NCBI RefSeq assembly: GCF_011390835.1
Contig: NZ_JAABRQ010000017.1
Coordinates: 28,361-92,360 of the forward strand
DNA: 64,000 bases
Direction of reading: 5' to 3'
DNA from: Hydrogenophaga sp.
GTDB lineage: Bacteria; Pseudomonadota; Gammaproteobacteria; Burkholderiales; Burkholderiaceae_C
In this document: positions 44,575 to 53,818 of the stretch, one piece after another
How positions within the stretch are numbered: the stretch's first letter is position 1
Layout of the letters: each line of letters starts with the position of its first letter
Notes under the pieces: generated by a model
The model's database searches: none
What the model saw: only the letters and a program-made list of their open reading frames with translations
What the model was told of the DNA's origin: nothing
Program-made: the position numbers and the translations under genes

Positions 44575-46077
44575 TCAGGTTCTGCCATGGGCGCGAATCA
44601 TGGCGCCCAAGCGGCTCGCCGGCGACGCGTCGACCATAGTCCAGTCGAATCGCCAGGTCCAGCAGCCGCGGGCCTGGCCAGGCACGTTCATTCGGTGGCT
44701 GCTGTCCAGTCCCAGCACGTCCTGAAACGGCACGATGAGGGTGTTGGCCACCGACTGGGACAGGGCCTGCACCATGGCCCAGTGAACCTCCCGGTCCACC
44801 TGCGGGCCAAGGTAGTGGCGCACCGCGTCGCGCGCCTCGGGGCCGAGCGACAGCCACCAGCCCACTGTGGTGTCGTTGTCGTGGGTGCCGCTGCAGGCCA
44901 CGATGCCTTGGGCCAGGTTGTGGGGCAGGTGCATGTTGGTCGGCGAGCCGTCGAAGCCGAACTGCATCACCCGCATGCCCGGGAAGCCGCAGTCCAACCG
45001 CAGCTGGGTGACGGTGTCGGTGATCACACCCAGGTCTTCGGCGATGAAGGGCAGGGGACCCAGCCCCTCGTCAAGCGCCTCGAAAAAGCGGCTCCCGGGG
45101 CCGGCCTGCCAGTGGCCGTTGACAGCGGTGGTGTCGGTGGCCGGGATTTCCCATCCGGCTTCGAAGCCGCGGAAGTGGTCCAGCCGCACCACGTCGAGTA
45201 GGGAGAGCAGATGGCCCGCGCGGCGGGTCCACCAGCCCCAGCCGTCGGCCGCCATGGTGTCCCAGCGGTACAGCGGATTGCCCCAGCGCTGACCGTCGAC
45301 GCAAAAATAATCGGGCGGCACGCCGGCCACCACGCTGGGCTCGCCCTGCGCATCGAGCCTGAACTGTCCGGCGTGGGTCCAGACGTCGGCGCTGTGGTGG
45401 TCCACGAACAGGGGCAGGTCGCCGACGAAGTGGATGTTGCGCGCATGGGCAGCGGCTCGCAGCCGCGCCCACTGGACCTGGAAGCGCCATTGCACAAAGT
45501 GCCAGAAACCCAGGGCGCCCGCAGCTGCGGCATCCAGGCGCTGCAGCGCCGACGGGTCGCGCTGGGCCAACTCGGTCGGCCAATGGGTCCAGGGTTCGCC
45601 GTGTCGCTCGGTCAGGACCATGAAGCGGGCGTAGTCGATCAACCACCCCGCCTGCACCTTGGTGAAGCGCTCAAACGCTTCGCGGTCGTCAGCACTGGCC
45701 TGCCGCTGGAAGCCGCGCCAGGCCTGATTCAAGGCGGCACGACGGTGCGGTATCACGCGTTCGAAGTCGCATCGGCGCGGGTCGAAGCCGGGGTCGGGCA
45801 GGGGTGGGAGCCAGCCGCAGGCCGCCAGGTCGTCTAGGTCCACCAGCCAAGGATTGCCGGCGAACGCCGAAGGGCTGCGGTAGGGCGAGTGGCCGGGGCC
45901 GGAGGGCGTGAGCGGAAGGATCTGCCAGAGCGACTGCCCGGCGGTTGCCAGCCAGTCCAGAAAGTGCATCGCACCCTCGCCTAGATCGCCCGATCCATGC
46001 CGCCCGGGCAGGCAGGTCAGGTGCAGCAGCACGCCGCTGGTACGCCGCTGCAGCAGAGGGTGTGGATCGTGCTTCAT
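44575..46077 (-). CDS. malQ: 4-alpha-glucanotransferase (amylomaltase)
   Basis: A 500-residue GH77 enzyme that transfers alpha-1,4-glucan chains between maltodextrins. The motifs are [20 protein letters not shown] with the catalytic Asp, I-A-E-D-L-G-V-I-T with the acid/base Glu, and the late G-T-H-D-N-D-T-T with the third acid. It is shorter than E. coli MalQ (about 694) and matches plant/bacterial short amylomaltases. Its ATG overlaps the glgX stop. Inside the operon it can recycle the short dextrins left by GlgP and GlgX. Confidence 0.93.
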   Translation of the reverse strand: MKHDPHPLLQRRTSGVLLHLTCLPGRHGSGDLGEGAMHFLDWLATAGQSLWQILPLTPSGPGHSPYRSPSAFAGNPWLVDLDDLAACGWLPPLPDPGFDPRRCDFERVIPHRRAALNQAWRGFQRQASADDREAFERFTKVQAGWLIDYARFMVLTERHGEPWTHWPTELAQRDPSALQRLDAAAAGALGFWHFVQWRFQVQWARLRAAAHARNIHFVGDLPLFVDHHSADVWTHAGQFRLDAQGEPSVVAGVPPDYFCVDGQRWGNPLYRWDTMAADGWGWWTRRAGHLLSLLDVVRLDHFRGFEAGWEIPATDTTAVNGHWQAGPGSRFFEALDEGLGPLPFIAEDLGVITDTVTQLRLDCGFPGMRVMQFGFDGSPTNMHLPHNLAQGIVACSGTHDNDTTVGWWLSLGPEARDAVRHYLGPQVDREVHWAMVQALSQSVANTLIVPFQDVLGLDSSHRMNVPGQARGCWTWRFDWTMVDASPASRLGAMIRAHGRT

Positions 46078-48239
46078 GATGAGGCTGGCGGTTCGTGGGT
46101 CAAGGGCTGGACCAGCATCAGCACCGCGGAGGGAGCAGCGTCGATGCCGCCGGTGAACAGGCGCGCAGGCTCACCGTCCTGGGCCACCCAGCCCTGTGCA
46201 CTGTCCATCAGCAGTTGCCATTCGCCACCGGGCAGGCTCACCGACGTGACGTCCGGGTTACCGTGGAAGATCAGCATCACGCGCTCCTGGGCCGGCGTCC
46301 CGCGTTCACCAACGGTGATGACGCAAGCGAGCAGGCGCCCGTCCGGGATGTCCCACTCAATACCGTGAGGGTGCGTGCCGCTCGCGTTGCGCCAGTCGAT
46401 GTCGGGGCAGTGTGCCCCCGCGACCGGCTCACCGGTGTACCAGTGCGGGTGCCGCAGCGCCGGGTAGCGCTGCCGCAAGCTCGCCAGTCCGCTCACAAAG
46501 GCGGTCAGCGCCCGGTCAGCCTGCGACCAGTCCAGCCAGGTGGTGGGATTGTCTTGGCAGTAGGCGTTGTTGTTGCCGCGCTGGCTGTGGCCGAGTTCGT
46601 CTCCCGCCAGCAGCTGCGGTGTGCCTTGTGCGCAGAACAGCGTGGCTAGCAGGGCGCGCCGCCAGCGCGCGCGCCGTTGCAAGATCACCGGGTCGGTGGT
46701 CGGGCCCTCTTCGCCGCCGTTGGCGCTGAAATTGTGGTCATGACCGTCCTGCGTGCCTTCGCCGTTGGCCTCGTTGTGTTTTCGCTCATAGGCGGTGAGA
46801 TCGGCGAGGGTAAAGCCGTCGTGGGCCGTGATCAGGTTGATGCTGGCGGTGGGTGGACGTCCGCTGCCCTGGAACAAGTCGTTGGAGCCGGCCAGGCGGC
46901 GCGCAAACTGGCCGCGCGTGCAACTGTGGCCCAGCCACCAGGCGCGCACCGTATCGCGGAAGCGGTCGTTCCACTCGTGCCAGCGGGCGTTGAACTGGCC
47001 GGTGCGGTAGCCGTGGGGACCTACGTCCCAGGGCTCGGCGATCAGTTTGGCGCGCGTCAGCACCGGGTCTTGCGCGATCGCGGTGAACAGCGTGGCCAGC
47101 GGGTTGAAGTTGCGACCCAGCTCGGGTGCGCGGCCCAGGGTCACGGCCAGGTCGAATCGGAAGCCGTCCACCCCAAAGGCCTGGACCCACCAGCGCAGGC
47201 TGTCCATGATGAGTTGGGTCACGCGTGGCTGGCCCATGTCGAAGGTGTTGCCACAGCCAGTGGGGTTGAAGTAGTCGCCATGGCCGTCCAGCGCGTACCA
47301 AGCGGCGTTGTCTAGACCTCGCCACGACAGCGTGGGGCCTTGGGTGTCGCTCTCGGCGGTGTGGTTGTAGACCACGTCAAGGATCAGCTCAATACCGTGC
47401 CGGTGCAGGGTGTCGACCATCTGCCGGAACTCGGCGCGTACCGCCGAATCGTCGGCGCCCGCGCCACCGCGCGAAGCCAGGCGCGGGTCGGGTACAAAAA
47501 AACTCAGGCTGTTGTAGCCCCAGAAGTTGGTGAGGCCCTTCTGAATCAGGTGGCGTTCGTCCACGTGCAGGTGCACCGGCAGCAGACACAGGCTGGTCAC
47601 GCCAAGGCGCTCGTAGTGCGCCAACATGGCAGGGCTGGCCACCGCGGCATACGAGCCTTGGTGCTCCGGCTCCACGCTGGGGTGTAAACGGGTGAGTGAT
47701 TTGACGTGCGCCTCGTAGATCAGCGTGTCGCGCCAGGCGGTCGCTGGTCCGCTCGCGATGCGGGCGCCGGCCTGCAATTCAGCCTCGGTGTCGATCACGC
47801 GGCACTTGGGCACGAACGCCGCATTGTCGGTCGACTCGGGCAGGGTGGTTGCATCGGGCCGCGGCTCGCTTCGCACCACCAGATCGTCCAGTGAGCCCAC
47901 CAGCGCACGCGCCCAAGGGTCGATCAACAGCCGCGCAGGGTTGAAGCGATGCCCCAACTGCGGTTGCCAGGGGCCATCGGCCCGCAGGCCATAGAGCTGT
48001 CCGGCGGTGATGCCCGGAACGAAGCCGTACCAGACCCCTTCAGCTCGCTCGGGCAGGCGCCAGCGCGCGGTCTCGGTCTGGCCATCGGCTGTGTATAGGC
48101 AGATCACCACAGCTCGGGCGTTGGGAGCGAATACGCACACGTTGAGTCCGCCGCGCTCGCGCAAGCGGGTGAGCTGTGTCCCCATGGGCCATGGGCGACC
48201 GGGTTCGCAGCAGGGCACTTGCACCAGCGGCACGGTCAT
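46074..48239 (-). CDS. glgX: Glycogen debranching enzyme GlgX
   Basis: A 721-residue GH13 isoamylase-type enzyme that cuts alpha-1,6 branches of limit dextrins. It shows D-V-V-Y-N-H-T-A-E, then G-F-R-F-D-L-A with the nucleophile Asp, then I-A-E-P-W-D with the acid/base Glu, then I-T-A-H-D-G-F with the third acid. An N-terminal CBM48-like region (F-A-P-N-A-R-A-V) precedes the barrel. The ATG at 48239 overlaps the glgB stop (ATGA), and the stop overlaps malQ. All catalytic residues are present. Confidence 0.94.
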   Translation of the reverse strand: MTVPLVQVPCCEPGRPWPMGTQLTRLRERGGLNVCVFAPNARAVVICLYTADGQTETARWRLPERAEGVWYGFVPGITAGQLYGLRADGPWQPQLGHRFNPARLLIDPWARALVGSLDDLVVRSEPRPDATTLPESTDNAAFVPKCRVIDTEAELQAGARIASGPATAWRDTLIYEAHVKSLTRLHPSVEPEHQGSYAAVASPAMLAHYERLGVTSLCLLPVHLHVDERHLIQKGLTNFWGYNSLSFFVPDPRLASRGGAGADDSAVRAEFRQMVDTLHRHGIELILDVVYNHTAESDTQGPTLSWRGLDNAAWYALDGHGDYFNPTGCGNTFDMGQPRVTQLIMDSLRWWVQAFGVDGFRFDLAVTLGRAPELGRNFNPLATLFTAIAQDPVLTRAKLIAEPWDVGPHGYRTGQFNARWHEWNDRFRDTVRAWWLGHSCTRGQFARRLAGSNDLFQGSGRPPTASINLITAHDGFTLADLTAYERKHNEANGEGTQDGHDHNFSANGGEEGPTTDPVILQRRARWRRALLATLFCAQGTPQLLAGDELGHSQRGNNNAYCQDNPTTWLDWSQADRALTAFVSGLASLRQRYPALRHPHWYTGEPVAGAHCPDIDWRNASGTHPHGIEWDIPDGRLLACVITVGERGTPAQERVMLIFHGNPDVTSVSLPGGEWQLLMDSAQGWVAQDGEPARLFTGGIDAAPSAVLMLVQPLTHEPPASS

Positions 48240-50185
48240 GGGCGCTCCGGTTGCAGCCACAGCACGGCCAGCGGTGGCAGTGTGAGCGCCGCGGACCAGT
48301 CCTGGCCGTGTAGCGGCGCGTCGTCACACCACATGTGGCCGTCGTTGCCCACATTGCCGCCGCCGTAGTGGAACGAATCGGTGTTGAGCACCTCGCGCCA
48401 GGCGCCGCTGTGCGGCAGTCCCACGCGGTATCCGTGGCGGACCAGGGGCGTGAAGTTGGCGACCACCACCACCGTGTCTTCCGGCCGGTGGCCGTATCGC
48501 GCAAAGGCCAGCACCGACTGCTCGGCGTCGTCCACCACCAGCCACTGGAAGCTCTGCGGGTCGCTGTCGCGCGCGAACAGCGCCGGCGAGGCGCGGTAGG
48601 CGTGGTTCAGATCGCCCACCAGCCGGTGAATGCCCGCGTGGGCCGGGTCCTGCAGCAAGGCCCAGGGTAGTTCGCCATCGTGGTTCCATTCGGTGGGCTG
48701 GGCCAGTTCTGCGCCCATGAACAGCAGTTTCTTGCCCGGGTGAGCGTACATCCAGCAATAGAGGGCTCGCAGGTTGGCCAGCTGCTGCCAGCGATCGCCA
48801 GCCATTTTGCCCAGCAGCGAGCCTTTGCCGTACACAACCTCGTCATGCGAAAGCGGCAGCACGTAATCCTCGCTGTGCGCATACATCATGGCGAAGGTCA
48901 GCTTGTGGTGGTGCCAGCGCCGGTGCACGGGGTCCAGGGCCAGGTAGCTCAGCACATCGTGCATCCAGCCCATGTTCCATTTGTGGTCGAAGCCGAGGCC
49001 GCCTTGGGCCGTAGGGCCAGTCACGCGCGGGAAGGCGGTCGATTCCTCGGCGGTGGTCATGGCCTGCGGCGCTTCGCGGTGCAGCACGTCGTGCACTTCG
49101 CGCAGAAAGGCAATGGCCTCGTAGTTTTCACGTCCGCCGTCGCGGTTCGGAATCCAGTCGCCGGCCGTCCGGCTGTAGTCGCGGTACAGCATTGACGCCA
49201 CTGCGTCCACACGCAGACCGTCGATGCCGTACTGCTCGATCCAGAACAGCGCGTTGCCGACCAGGAAGTTGCGCACCTCGTGGCGGCCGAAGTTGTAGAT
49301 CAGTGTGTTCCAGTCACGGTGCACGCCCTCGCGCGGATCCTCGTGTTCGTAGAGCGCAGTGCCGTCGAAGCGAGCCAGCGCGTGCTCGTCGGCCGGGAAG
49401 TGGGCGGGCACCCAATCCAGCACCACCTTCAGGCCGGCCGCGTGGGCGGCGGCGACGAAGCGCCGAAAAGCCTCGGGCGATCCGTAGCGCGCGGTGGGTG
49501 CGTAGAGGCCGGTGGGCTGGTAACCCCAGGAGCCGTAGAACGGGTGCTCGCTGATGGGCAGCAGCTCCAGGTGGGTGAAGCCCAGTCCAGCGGCGTAGGG
49601 CACCAGGTGCTCGGCCAGGTCGTCCCAGGTGGGCAGCACATCGGGGCCACCCGGGCGCCGCCAGGAGCCGACATGCACCTCGTAGACGGCCATTGCCCGA
49701 TCCAGTCGCGCGTGGTCCGCTGTCGGCGCAGTGGTTGACCGCAGCGGGGCACAGACCCGAGATGCGTTGCCCGGGGGCAGCTCAGTTTCACGGGCATAGG
49801 GGTCGGTCTTGAGCACGCGGCGGCCGTCGCTGCCTTCGACCTCGAACTTGTACCAGGCGCCCCCGCCGGCGCCCGGTACGAACAGCTCCCACACACCGCA
49901 TTCGGGCCGAAGAACCATGGGCTGGGGTTGCCAGCCGTTGAAGTCGCCCATCAGCCCGACCTGGCGGGCGTGCGGCGCCCAGACCGCAAAGGCCGTACCC
50001 GCCACCCCGTCGAGCGAGGTGGGGTGGGCGCCGAGCTTTTCCCAAGGTCGCAGGTGCCGACCCTCGGCCAGCAGCCAGGCGTCGGTGTCACCCAGCCAAC
50101 GACCGGACGGGGACTCGGGCCCTGGCGTCGGATCGGTCTGTTGCCCGGGCAAGCTGGGCGTGGGTGCTGAGGGCGCAGGCGTCAT
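48236..50185 (-). CDS. glgB: 1,4-alpha-glucan branching enzyme
   Basis: A 649-residue GH13 branching enzyme that forms alpha-1,6 branches in glycogen. The CBM48 part (W-A-P-H-A-R-Q-V-G-L-M-G-D-F-N-G-W) is followed by the catalytic barrel with D-W-V-P-A-H-F-P, G-L-R-V-D-A-V-A-S-M-L (nucleophile Asp), A-E-E-S-T (acid/base Glu) and L-S-H-D-E-V-V-Y-G-K. The first 35 residues are Pro/Thr/Ser-rich and replace the longer N1 domain of E. coli GlgB (728). The ATG at 50185 is used. It is the first gene of the glg operon and diverges from the CDF gene, with 174 bp between. Confidence 0.95.
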   Translation of the reverse strand: MTPAPSAPTPSLPGQQTDPTPGPESPSGRWLGDTDAWLLAEGRHLRPWEKLGAHPTSLDGVAGTAFAVWAPHARQVGLMGDFNGWQPQPMVLRPECGVWELFVPGAGGGAWYKFEVEGSDGRRVLKTDPYARETELPPGNASRVCAPLRSTTAPTADHARLDRAMAVYEVHVGSWRRPGGPDVLPTWDDLAEHLVPYAAGLGFTHLELLPISEHPFYGSWGYQPTGLYAPTARYGSPEAFRRFVAAAHAAGLKVVLDWVPAHFPADEHALARFDGTALYEHEDPREGVHRDWNTLIYNFGRHEVRNFLVGNALFWIEQYGIDGLRVDAVASMLYRDYSRTAGDWIPNRDGGRENYEAIAFLREVHDVLHREAPQAMTTAEESTAFPRVTGPTAQGGLGFDHKWNMGWMHDVLSYLALDPVHRRWHHHKLTFAMMYAHSEDYVLPLSHDEVVYGKGSLLGKMAGDRWQQLANLRALYCWMYAHPGKKLLFMGAELAQPTEWNHDGELPWALLQDPAHAGIHRLVGDLNHAYRASPALFARDSDPQSFQWLVVDDAEQSVLAFARYGHRPEDTVVVVANFTPLVRHGYRVGLPHSGAWREVLNTDSFHYGGGNVGNDGHMWCDDAPLHGQDWSAALTLPPLAVLWLQPERP

Positions 50186-50359
50186 GGTGTTGCCATGCCA
50201 TTTTTGCACCGTTCCTGTGTGCCTTCCCGTCGGACTGGTCGGGCCATCGCTGCCGCGCCAAATCTGTCGGGTCTGGACGACAGGGACGAGTGGCGGTCAG
50301 CGGTCGGTGGTGCCTGCGCCGCTTTCGTTGCATTGCCGACGCTGCGCGACAATAGCCCC

Positions 50360-51289
50360 ATGAATTCCGCGACCCTCCAATGGCTGACCCCCAAGCGCTT
50401 GCTCATGGCTTCGGTGGTGGTTGCGCTGTTCACCATCACCCTCAAGACGCTCGCCTGGTACGTCACCGACTCGGTCGGCCTGCTGTCGGACGCGATGGAG
50501 TCTTTGGTGAATCTCGCCAGTGCGCTGTTCGGGCTGGTGATGGTTACCGTGGCCGCGCGGCCGGCGGACGACGATCATCCCTATGGGCACCACAAAGCCG
50601 AGTACTTTTCGTCGGGCTTTGAAGGCATTCTGATCATCGCGGCGGCGATGGGCATCATCTGGGCGGCAGGACACCGCTTTTTTGATCCGCAGCCCATCAC
50701 CCAGGTGGGTTGGGGCCTGAGCCTCTCGGTAGCCAGCTCAGCGCTCAATGGCCTGCTGGCCTGGGTGATGTTTCACGCTGCGCGGGAGCACCGCTCCATC
50801 GCGCTGGAGGCCGACGCCAAGCACCTGGTGACCGATGTCTGGACCTCGGCCGGTGTAGTGGTTGGCCTGACTCTGGTGCATTTCACCGGCTGGCTGTGGC
50901 TGGATCCGGTGGTGGCCATCGCGGTGGCGCTCAACATCCTCAAGGAGGGTTACCACCTCATCTGGCGTTCCTCGCAGGGCTTGATGGACGAGGCGCTGGA
51001 GCCTGAAGTGCTGGTCACCATCAACGAGACCCTGGCAGGCTTTGCCCACCAGCGAGGAGAGACCGAAATCGTCCGTTTTGACCACCTGACCACGCGCAGG
51101 GCCGGTCAGCGGCGCTTCGTGGATCTGCATATGCACATGCCTGCCTCGTGGACCCTGGGTCGCGCAGCGGCAGTGCGCGGCAGTGTGGAGCAGGCACTCA
51201 TGAGCGCCGTGCCTGGTCTGCGCGCCACCATCCAGCTGCTGCCCAGCGATGTGGAAGCCCATTTCGACGATGCCAGGGACCTGATTTGA
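50360..51289 (+). CDS. Cation diffusion facilitator family transporter
   Basis: A 309-residue metal/proton antiporter. Six spans are expected. The metal-site motif of helix 2 is S-D-A-M-E-S, and helix 5 has [15 protein letters not shown] in the first cytoplasmic loop and a cytoplasmic C-terminal domain complete the family picture. H-x-x-x-D in helix 5 (H-L-V-T-D) suggests Zn or Fe transport, since the Mn group has D-x-x-x-D. GACAAT ends 6 bp before the ATG at 50360, so the message may be leaderless. The stop overlaps the dtd start. Confidence 0.88.
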   Translation: MNSATLQWLTPKRLLMASVVVALFTITLKTLAWYVTDSVGLLSDAMESLVNLASALFGLVMVTVAARPADDDHPYGHHKAEYFSSGFEGILIIAAAMGIIWAAGHRFFDPQPITQVGWGLSLSVASSALNGLLAWVMFHAAREHRSIALEADAKHLVTDVWTSAGVVVGLTLVHFTGWLWLDPVVAIAVALNILKEGYHLIWRSSQGLMDEALEPEVLVTINETLAGFAHQRGETEIVRFDHLTTRRAGQRRFVDLHMHMPASWTLGRAAAVRGSVEQALMSAVPGLRATIQLLPSDVEAHFDDARDLI

Positions 51290-51729
51290 TCGCCTTGCTG
51301 CAGCGCGTGAGCGAGGCCCGGGTGGAGGTCGAGTCAGCGGTGGTGGGCGAGATCGGTGCCGGCCTGCTGGTGTTGTTCTGCGCCGAGCCTCAGGACACCG
51401 AAGCCCTTGCCGAGAAGATGCTCAGCAAGATCCTCAAGCTGCGCATCTTCGGCGACGATCAGGGCAAGATGAACCGCAGCGTGCAGGACGTGGGAGGCGG
51501 GTTGCTGCTTGTCAGCCAGTTCACGCTGGCAGCCGACACGCGCAGCGGCAATCGGCCTGGGTTTACAGGAGCGGCGCCTCCAGCGCTGGGCGAGTCGCTG
51601 TTCAACCACTTCGTGGCCCTGGCCCGCGAGCGCCATCCTGTGGTGCAGACCGGGCGGTTTGCTGCCGATATGCGGGTGCACCTGGTGAACGACGGCCCGA
51701 TCACCATCCCCTTGCAGATGAGCGCCTAG
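51286..51729 (+). CDS. dtd: D-aminoacyl-tRNA deacylase
   Basis: A 147-residue tRNA proofreading enzyme that removes D-amino acids from tRNA. The conserved S-Q-F-T-L-A-A-D-T active loop and the cross-subunit N-D-G-P-I-T-I motif are seen; the latter has Asp where G-P-V-T usually follows Asn-x. The start is TTG at 51286, overlapping the CDF stop (TTGA), since only it gives the standard [14 protein letters not shown] beginning. It is coupled to the CDF gene. Confidence 0.92.
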   Translation: MIALLQRVSEARVEVESAVVGEIGAGLLVLFCAEPQDTEALAEKMLSKILKLRIFGDDQGKMNRSVQDVGGGLLLVSQFTLAADTRSGNRPGFTGAAPPALGESLFNHFVALARERHPVVQTGRFAADMRVHLVNDGPITIPLQMSA

Positions 51730-51739
51730 GCCGGCGGCA

Positions 51740-52198
51740 TCAGCTGGCGTAGGGGTCGGGCTGGCCGAGCCCGGCCAGGATGGCCGTCTCACGGGCTTCC
51801 ATGGCCCGTGCGTCGTCGTCGCTGGTTTCGTGGTCCCAGCCCTGCGCGTGCAGCGTCCCGTGCACCAGCAGGTGCAGGTAGTGCTCGTCCAGCGGTTTGC
51901 CAAGTGCCTTCGCTTCCCGGGCTACCACCGGTGCGCACAGCACCAGATCGGCCATCACCATCGGTTCGGCGGCGTAATCGAAGGTCAGCACGTTGGTGGC
52001 GTGGTCCTGGTGGCGGTAGTCGCGGTTCAGCGTCAGGCCTTCGGCTTCGTCGACGATGCGCACCGTGATCTCCGCGTCGCATGACAAGGCGTGGCGGATC
52101 GCCCGGCTCACCCGGTGTCGGGGCAGGGCGGCACGGTGTACAGCCGGGTGGGCCAGCGCACCGAATTGCAGCGAGAGGGTCAGGGCAGGCAGTGCCAT
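51740..52198 (-). CDS. ybeY: rRNA maturation endoribonuclease YbeY
   Basis: A 152-residue zinc metalloprotein with the three-histidine motif H-G-T-L-H-A-Q-G-W-D-H near the C-terminus. N-R-D-Y-R-H-Q-D-H-A-T-N-V-L-T-F is the other family core. YbeY works on 16S rRNA 3' end maturation and ribosome quality control. The ATG at 52198 gives the normal length. It follows phoH by 7 bp on the minus strand, the usual phoH-ybeY pair, and is convergent with dtd. Confidence 0.94.
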   Translation of the reverse strand: MALPALTLSLQFGALAHPAVHRAALPRHRVSRAIRHALSCDAEITVRIVDEAEGLTLNRDYRHQDHATNVLTFDYAAEPMVMADLVLCAPVVAREAKALGKPLDEHYLHLLVHGTLHAQGWDHETSDDDARAMEARETAILAGLGQPDPYAS

Positions 52199-52205
52199 GG
52201 CGGAT

Positions 52206-53186
52206 TCAGGGCTTGGCGCGGCGCGTGCGCTTGGCCGCCGGTGCCGCCTCGTCGGCCACCTCGCTGCGCGCGTCGTAGGCATCGACGATGCGCGCCACCA
52301 GAGGGTGGCGCACCACGTCAGCGCTGGTCAGGCGGCACATCGCGATGCCCTGCACCCGCTTCAACACCCGCTCGGCGTCGATCAGGCCCGAGAGCTCGGT
52401 GCGCGGCAGGTCGATCTGGCTCACGTCGCCGGTCACCACCGCTTTCGACCCGAAGCCGATACGGGTGAGGAACATCTTCATTTGCTCCACCGTGGTGTTC
52501 TGTGCTTCGTCCAGGATCACGAAAGCGTGGTTCAGCGTACGCCCACGCATGAAGGCCAGCGGCGCGATTTCGATCTGCTGGCGCTCGAACGCCTTGACGA
52601 CCTTGTCGTAACCCATCAGGTCGTAGAGCGCGTCGTACAGCGGGCGCAGATAGGGGTCGACCTTCTGGCCCAGGTCGCCCGGCAGAAAGCCCAGCTTTTC
52701 GCCAGCCTCCACCGCCGGGCGGGTGAGTACGATGCGCTGCACCGCGCTGCGTTCCAGCGCATCGACCGCGCACGCGACGGCCAGATACGTCTTGCCAGTG
52801 CCGGCCGGGCCGATGCCGAAAGTGATGTCGTGCGCGGCCATGTTCTCCAGGTAGCGGGCCTGGGCCGGTGTGCGGCCGCGCACCTCACCGCGCCGCGTCT
52901 GCATGGTCACGCCGTCCTCTCCCCCGGGCAACGCGGTGTCGCCGCTGAGCATGAGCTGCACCGTCTCGGGCGGGATCGGCTTCTTGGCTATTTCGTAGAG
53001 GGCCTGCAGGGTCTCCAGCGCCTGGTTGGCTTTGGCTTTAGGCCCCTCGATGCGGAACTGCTCGAAGCGGTGCGCCACCTTGACCTGCAGGCCCGCCTCA
53101 ATGCTGCGGATGTGGCTGTCCATGGGGCCGCACAAATGGCCCATGCGGAGGTTGTCTGGCGGGGAGAAAGTGTGTCTGAGGATCAA
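52206..53186 (-). CDS. phoH: PhoH family protein (PhoL-like ATPase)
   Basis: A P-loop ATPase of the PhoH/PhoL group. The Walker A motif is G-P-A-G-T-G-K-T-Y-L-A-V near residue 130 and Walker B is F-V-I-L-D-E-A-Q-N-T-T. PhoH proteins are linked to RNA metabolism and pair with ybeY. The start is uncertain. TTG at 53186 gives the family's I-L-R-H-T-F-S-P-P-D-N start and 326 residues. An ATG at 53228 would lengthen it by 14 residues and make it overlap the ruvA start on the other strand. TTG is preferred on family likeness. Confidence 0.88.
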   Translation of the reverse strand: MILRHTFSPPDNLRMGHLCGPMDSHIRSIEAGLQVKVAHRFEQFRIEGPKAKANQALETLQALYEIAKKPIPPETVQLMLSGDTALPGGEDGVTMQTRRGEVRGRTPAQARYLENMAAHDITFGIGPAGTGKTYLAVACAVDALERSAVQRIVLTRPAVEAGEKLGFLPGDLGQKVDPYLRPLYDALYDLMGYDKVVKAFERQQIEIAPLAFMRGRTLNHAFVILDEAQNTTVEQMKMFLTRIGFGSKAVVTGDVSQIDLPRTELSGLIDAERVLKRVQGIAMCRLTSADVVRHPLVARIVDAYDARSEVADEAAPAAKRTRRAKP

Positions 53187-53226
53187 ACGGATAATCCGGT
53201 GAGGCTGATAACCAAGGAATCCCGCC

Positions 53227-53805
53227 ATGATAGGCAAGTTGACCGGCACCCTGCTGGAAAAGAACCCGCCCCAGATCCTGCTGGACTGCCATGGCGTCGG
53301 CTACGAAGTGGATGTGCCCATGAGCACCTTCTACAACCTGCCCGGCGTGGGCGAGCCAGTGTCGCTGCTCACGCACTTTGTGGTGCGCGAAGATGCGCAG
53401 ATCCTCTACGGGTTTGGCAGCGCCAGCGAGCGCGAAGCGTTTCGCCAGCTGGTCAAGATCAGCGGCGTGGGTCCACGCACTGCGCTCTCGGTGCTCTCGG
53501 GCATGAGCGTGGCCGATCTGGCGCAGGCCGTGAGCGCGCAGGACAGCGCACGCATCGTCAAAGTGCCCGGCATTGGCAAAAAGACCGCTGAGCGCCTGCT
53601 GCTCGAGCTCAAGGGCAAATTCGGCGCCGACCTGAATCTGCCCGGCGTCGGTGCGGCGGGTGGCGACACCGCCAGCGACATCCAGCAGGCGCTGATGGCC
53701 CTTGGCTACAGCGAAAAAGATGCTGGCGCCGCGCTCAAGGCGCTGCCAAAAGACGTGGGGGTGAGCGAGGGCATCAAGCTCGCGCTCAAGGCGCTGGCGA
53801 AATAG
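53227..53805 (+). CDS. ruvA: Holliday junction branch migration protein RuvA
   Basis: A 192-residue junction-binding protein. The N-terminal [17 protein letters not shown] fold, two helix-hairpin-helix motifs ([10 protein letters not shown] and [11 protein letters not shown]) and the C-terminal RuvB-binding helix bundle are all present. RuvA tetramers hold the four-way junction while RuvB pulls DNA. ruvA normally lies next to ruvB, but here a carbonic anhydrase gene on the other strand separates them. Confidence 0.96.
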   Translation: MIGKLTGTLLEKNPPQILLDCHGVGYEVDVPMSTFYNLPGVGEPVSLLTHFVVREDAQILYGFGSASEREAFRQLVKISGVGPRTALSVLSGMSVADLAQAVSAQDSARIVKVPGIGKKTAERLLLELKGKFGADLNLPGVGAAGGDTASDIQQALMALGYSEKDAGAALKALPKDVGVSEGIKLALKALAK

Positions 53806-53818
53806 GGCCGCCGGCCGA

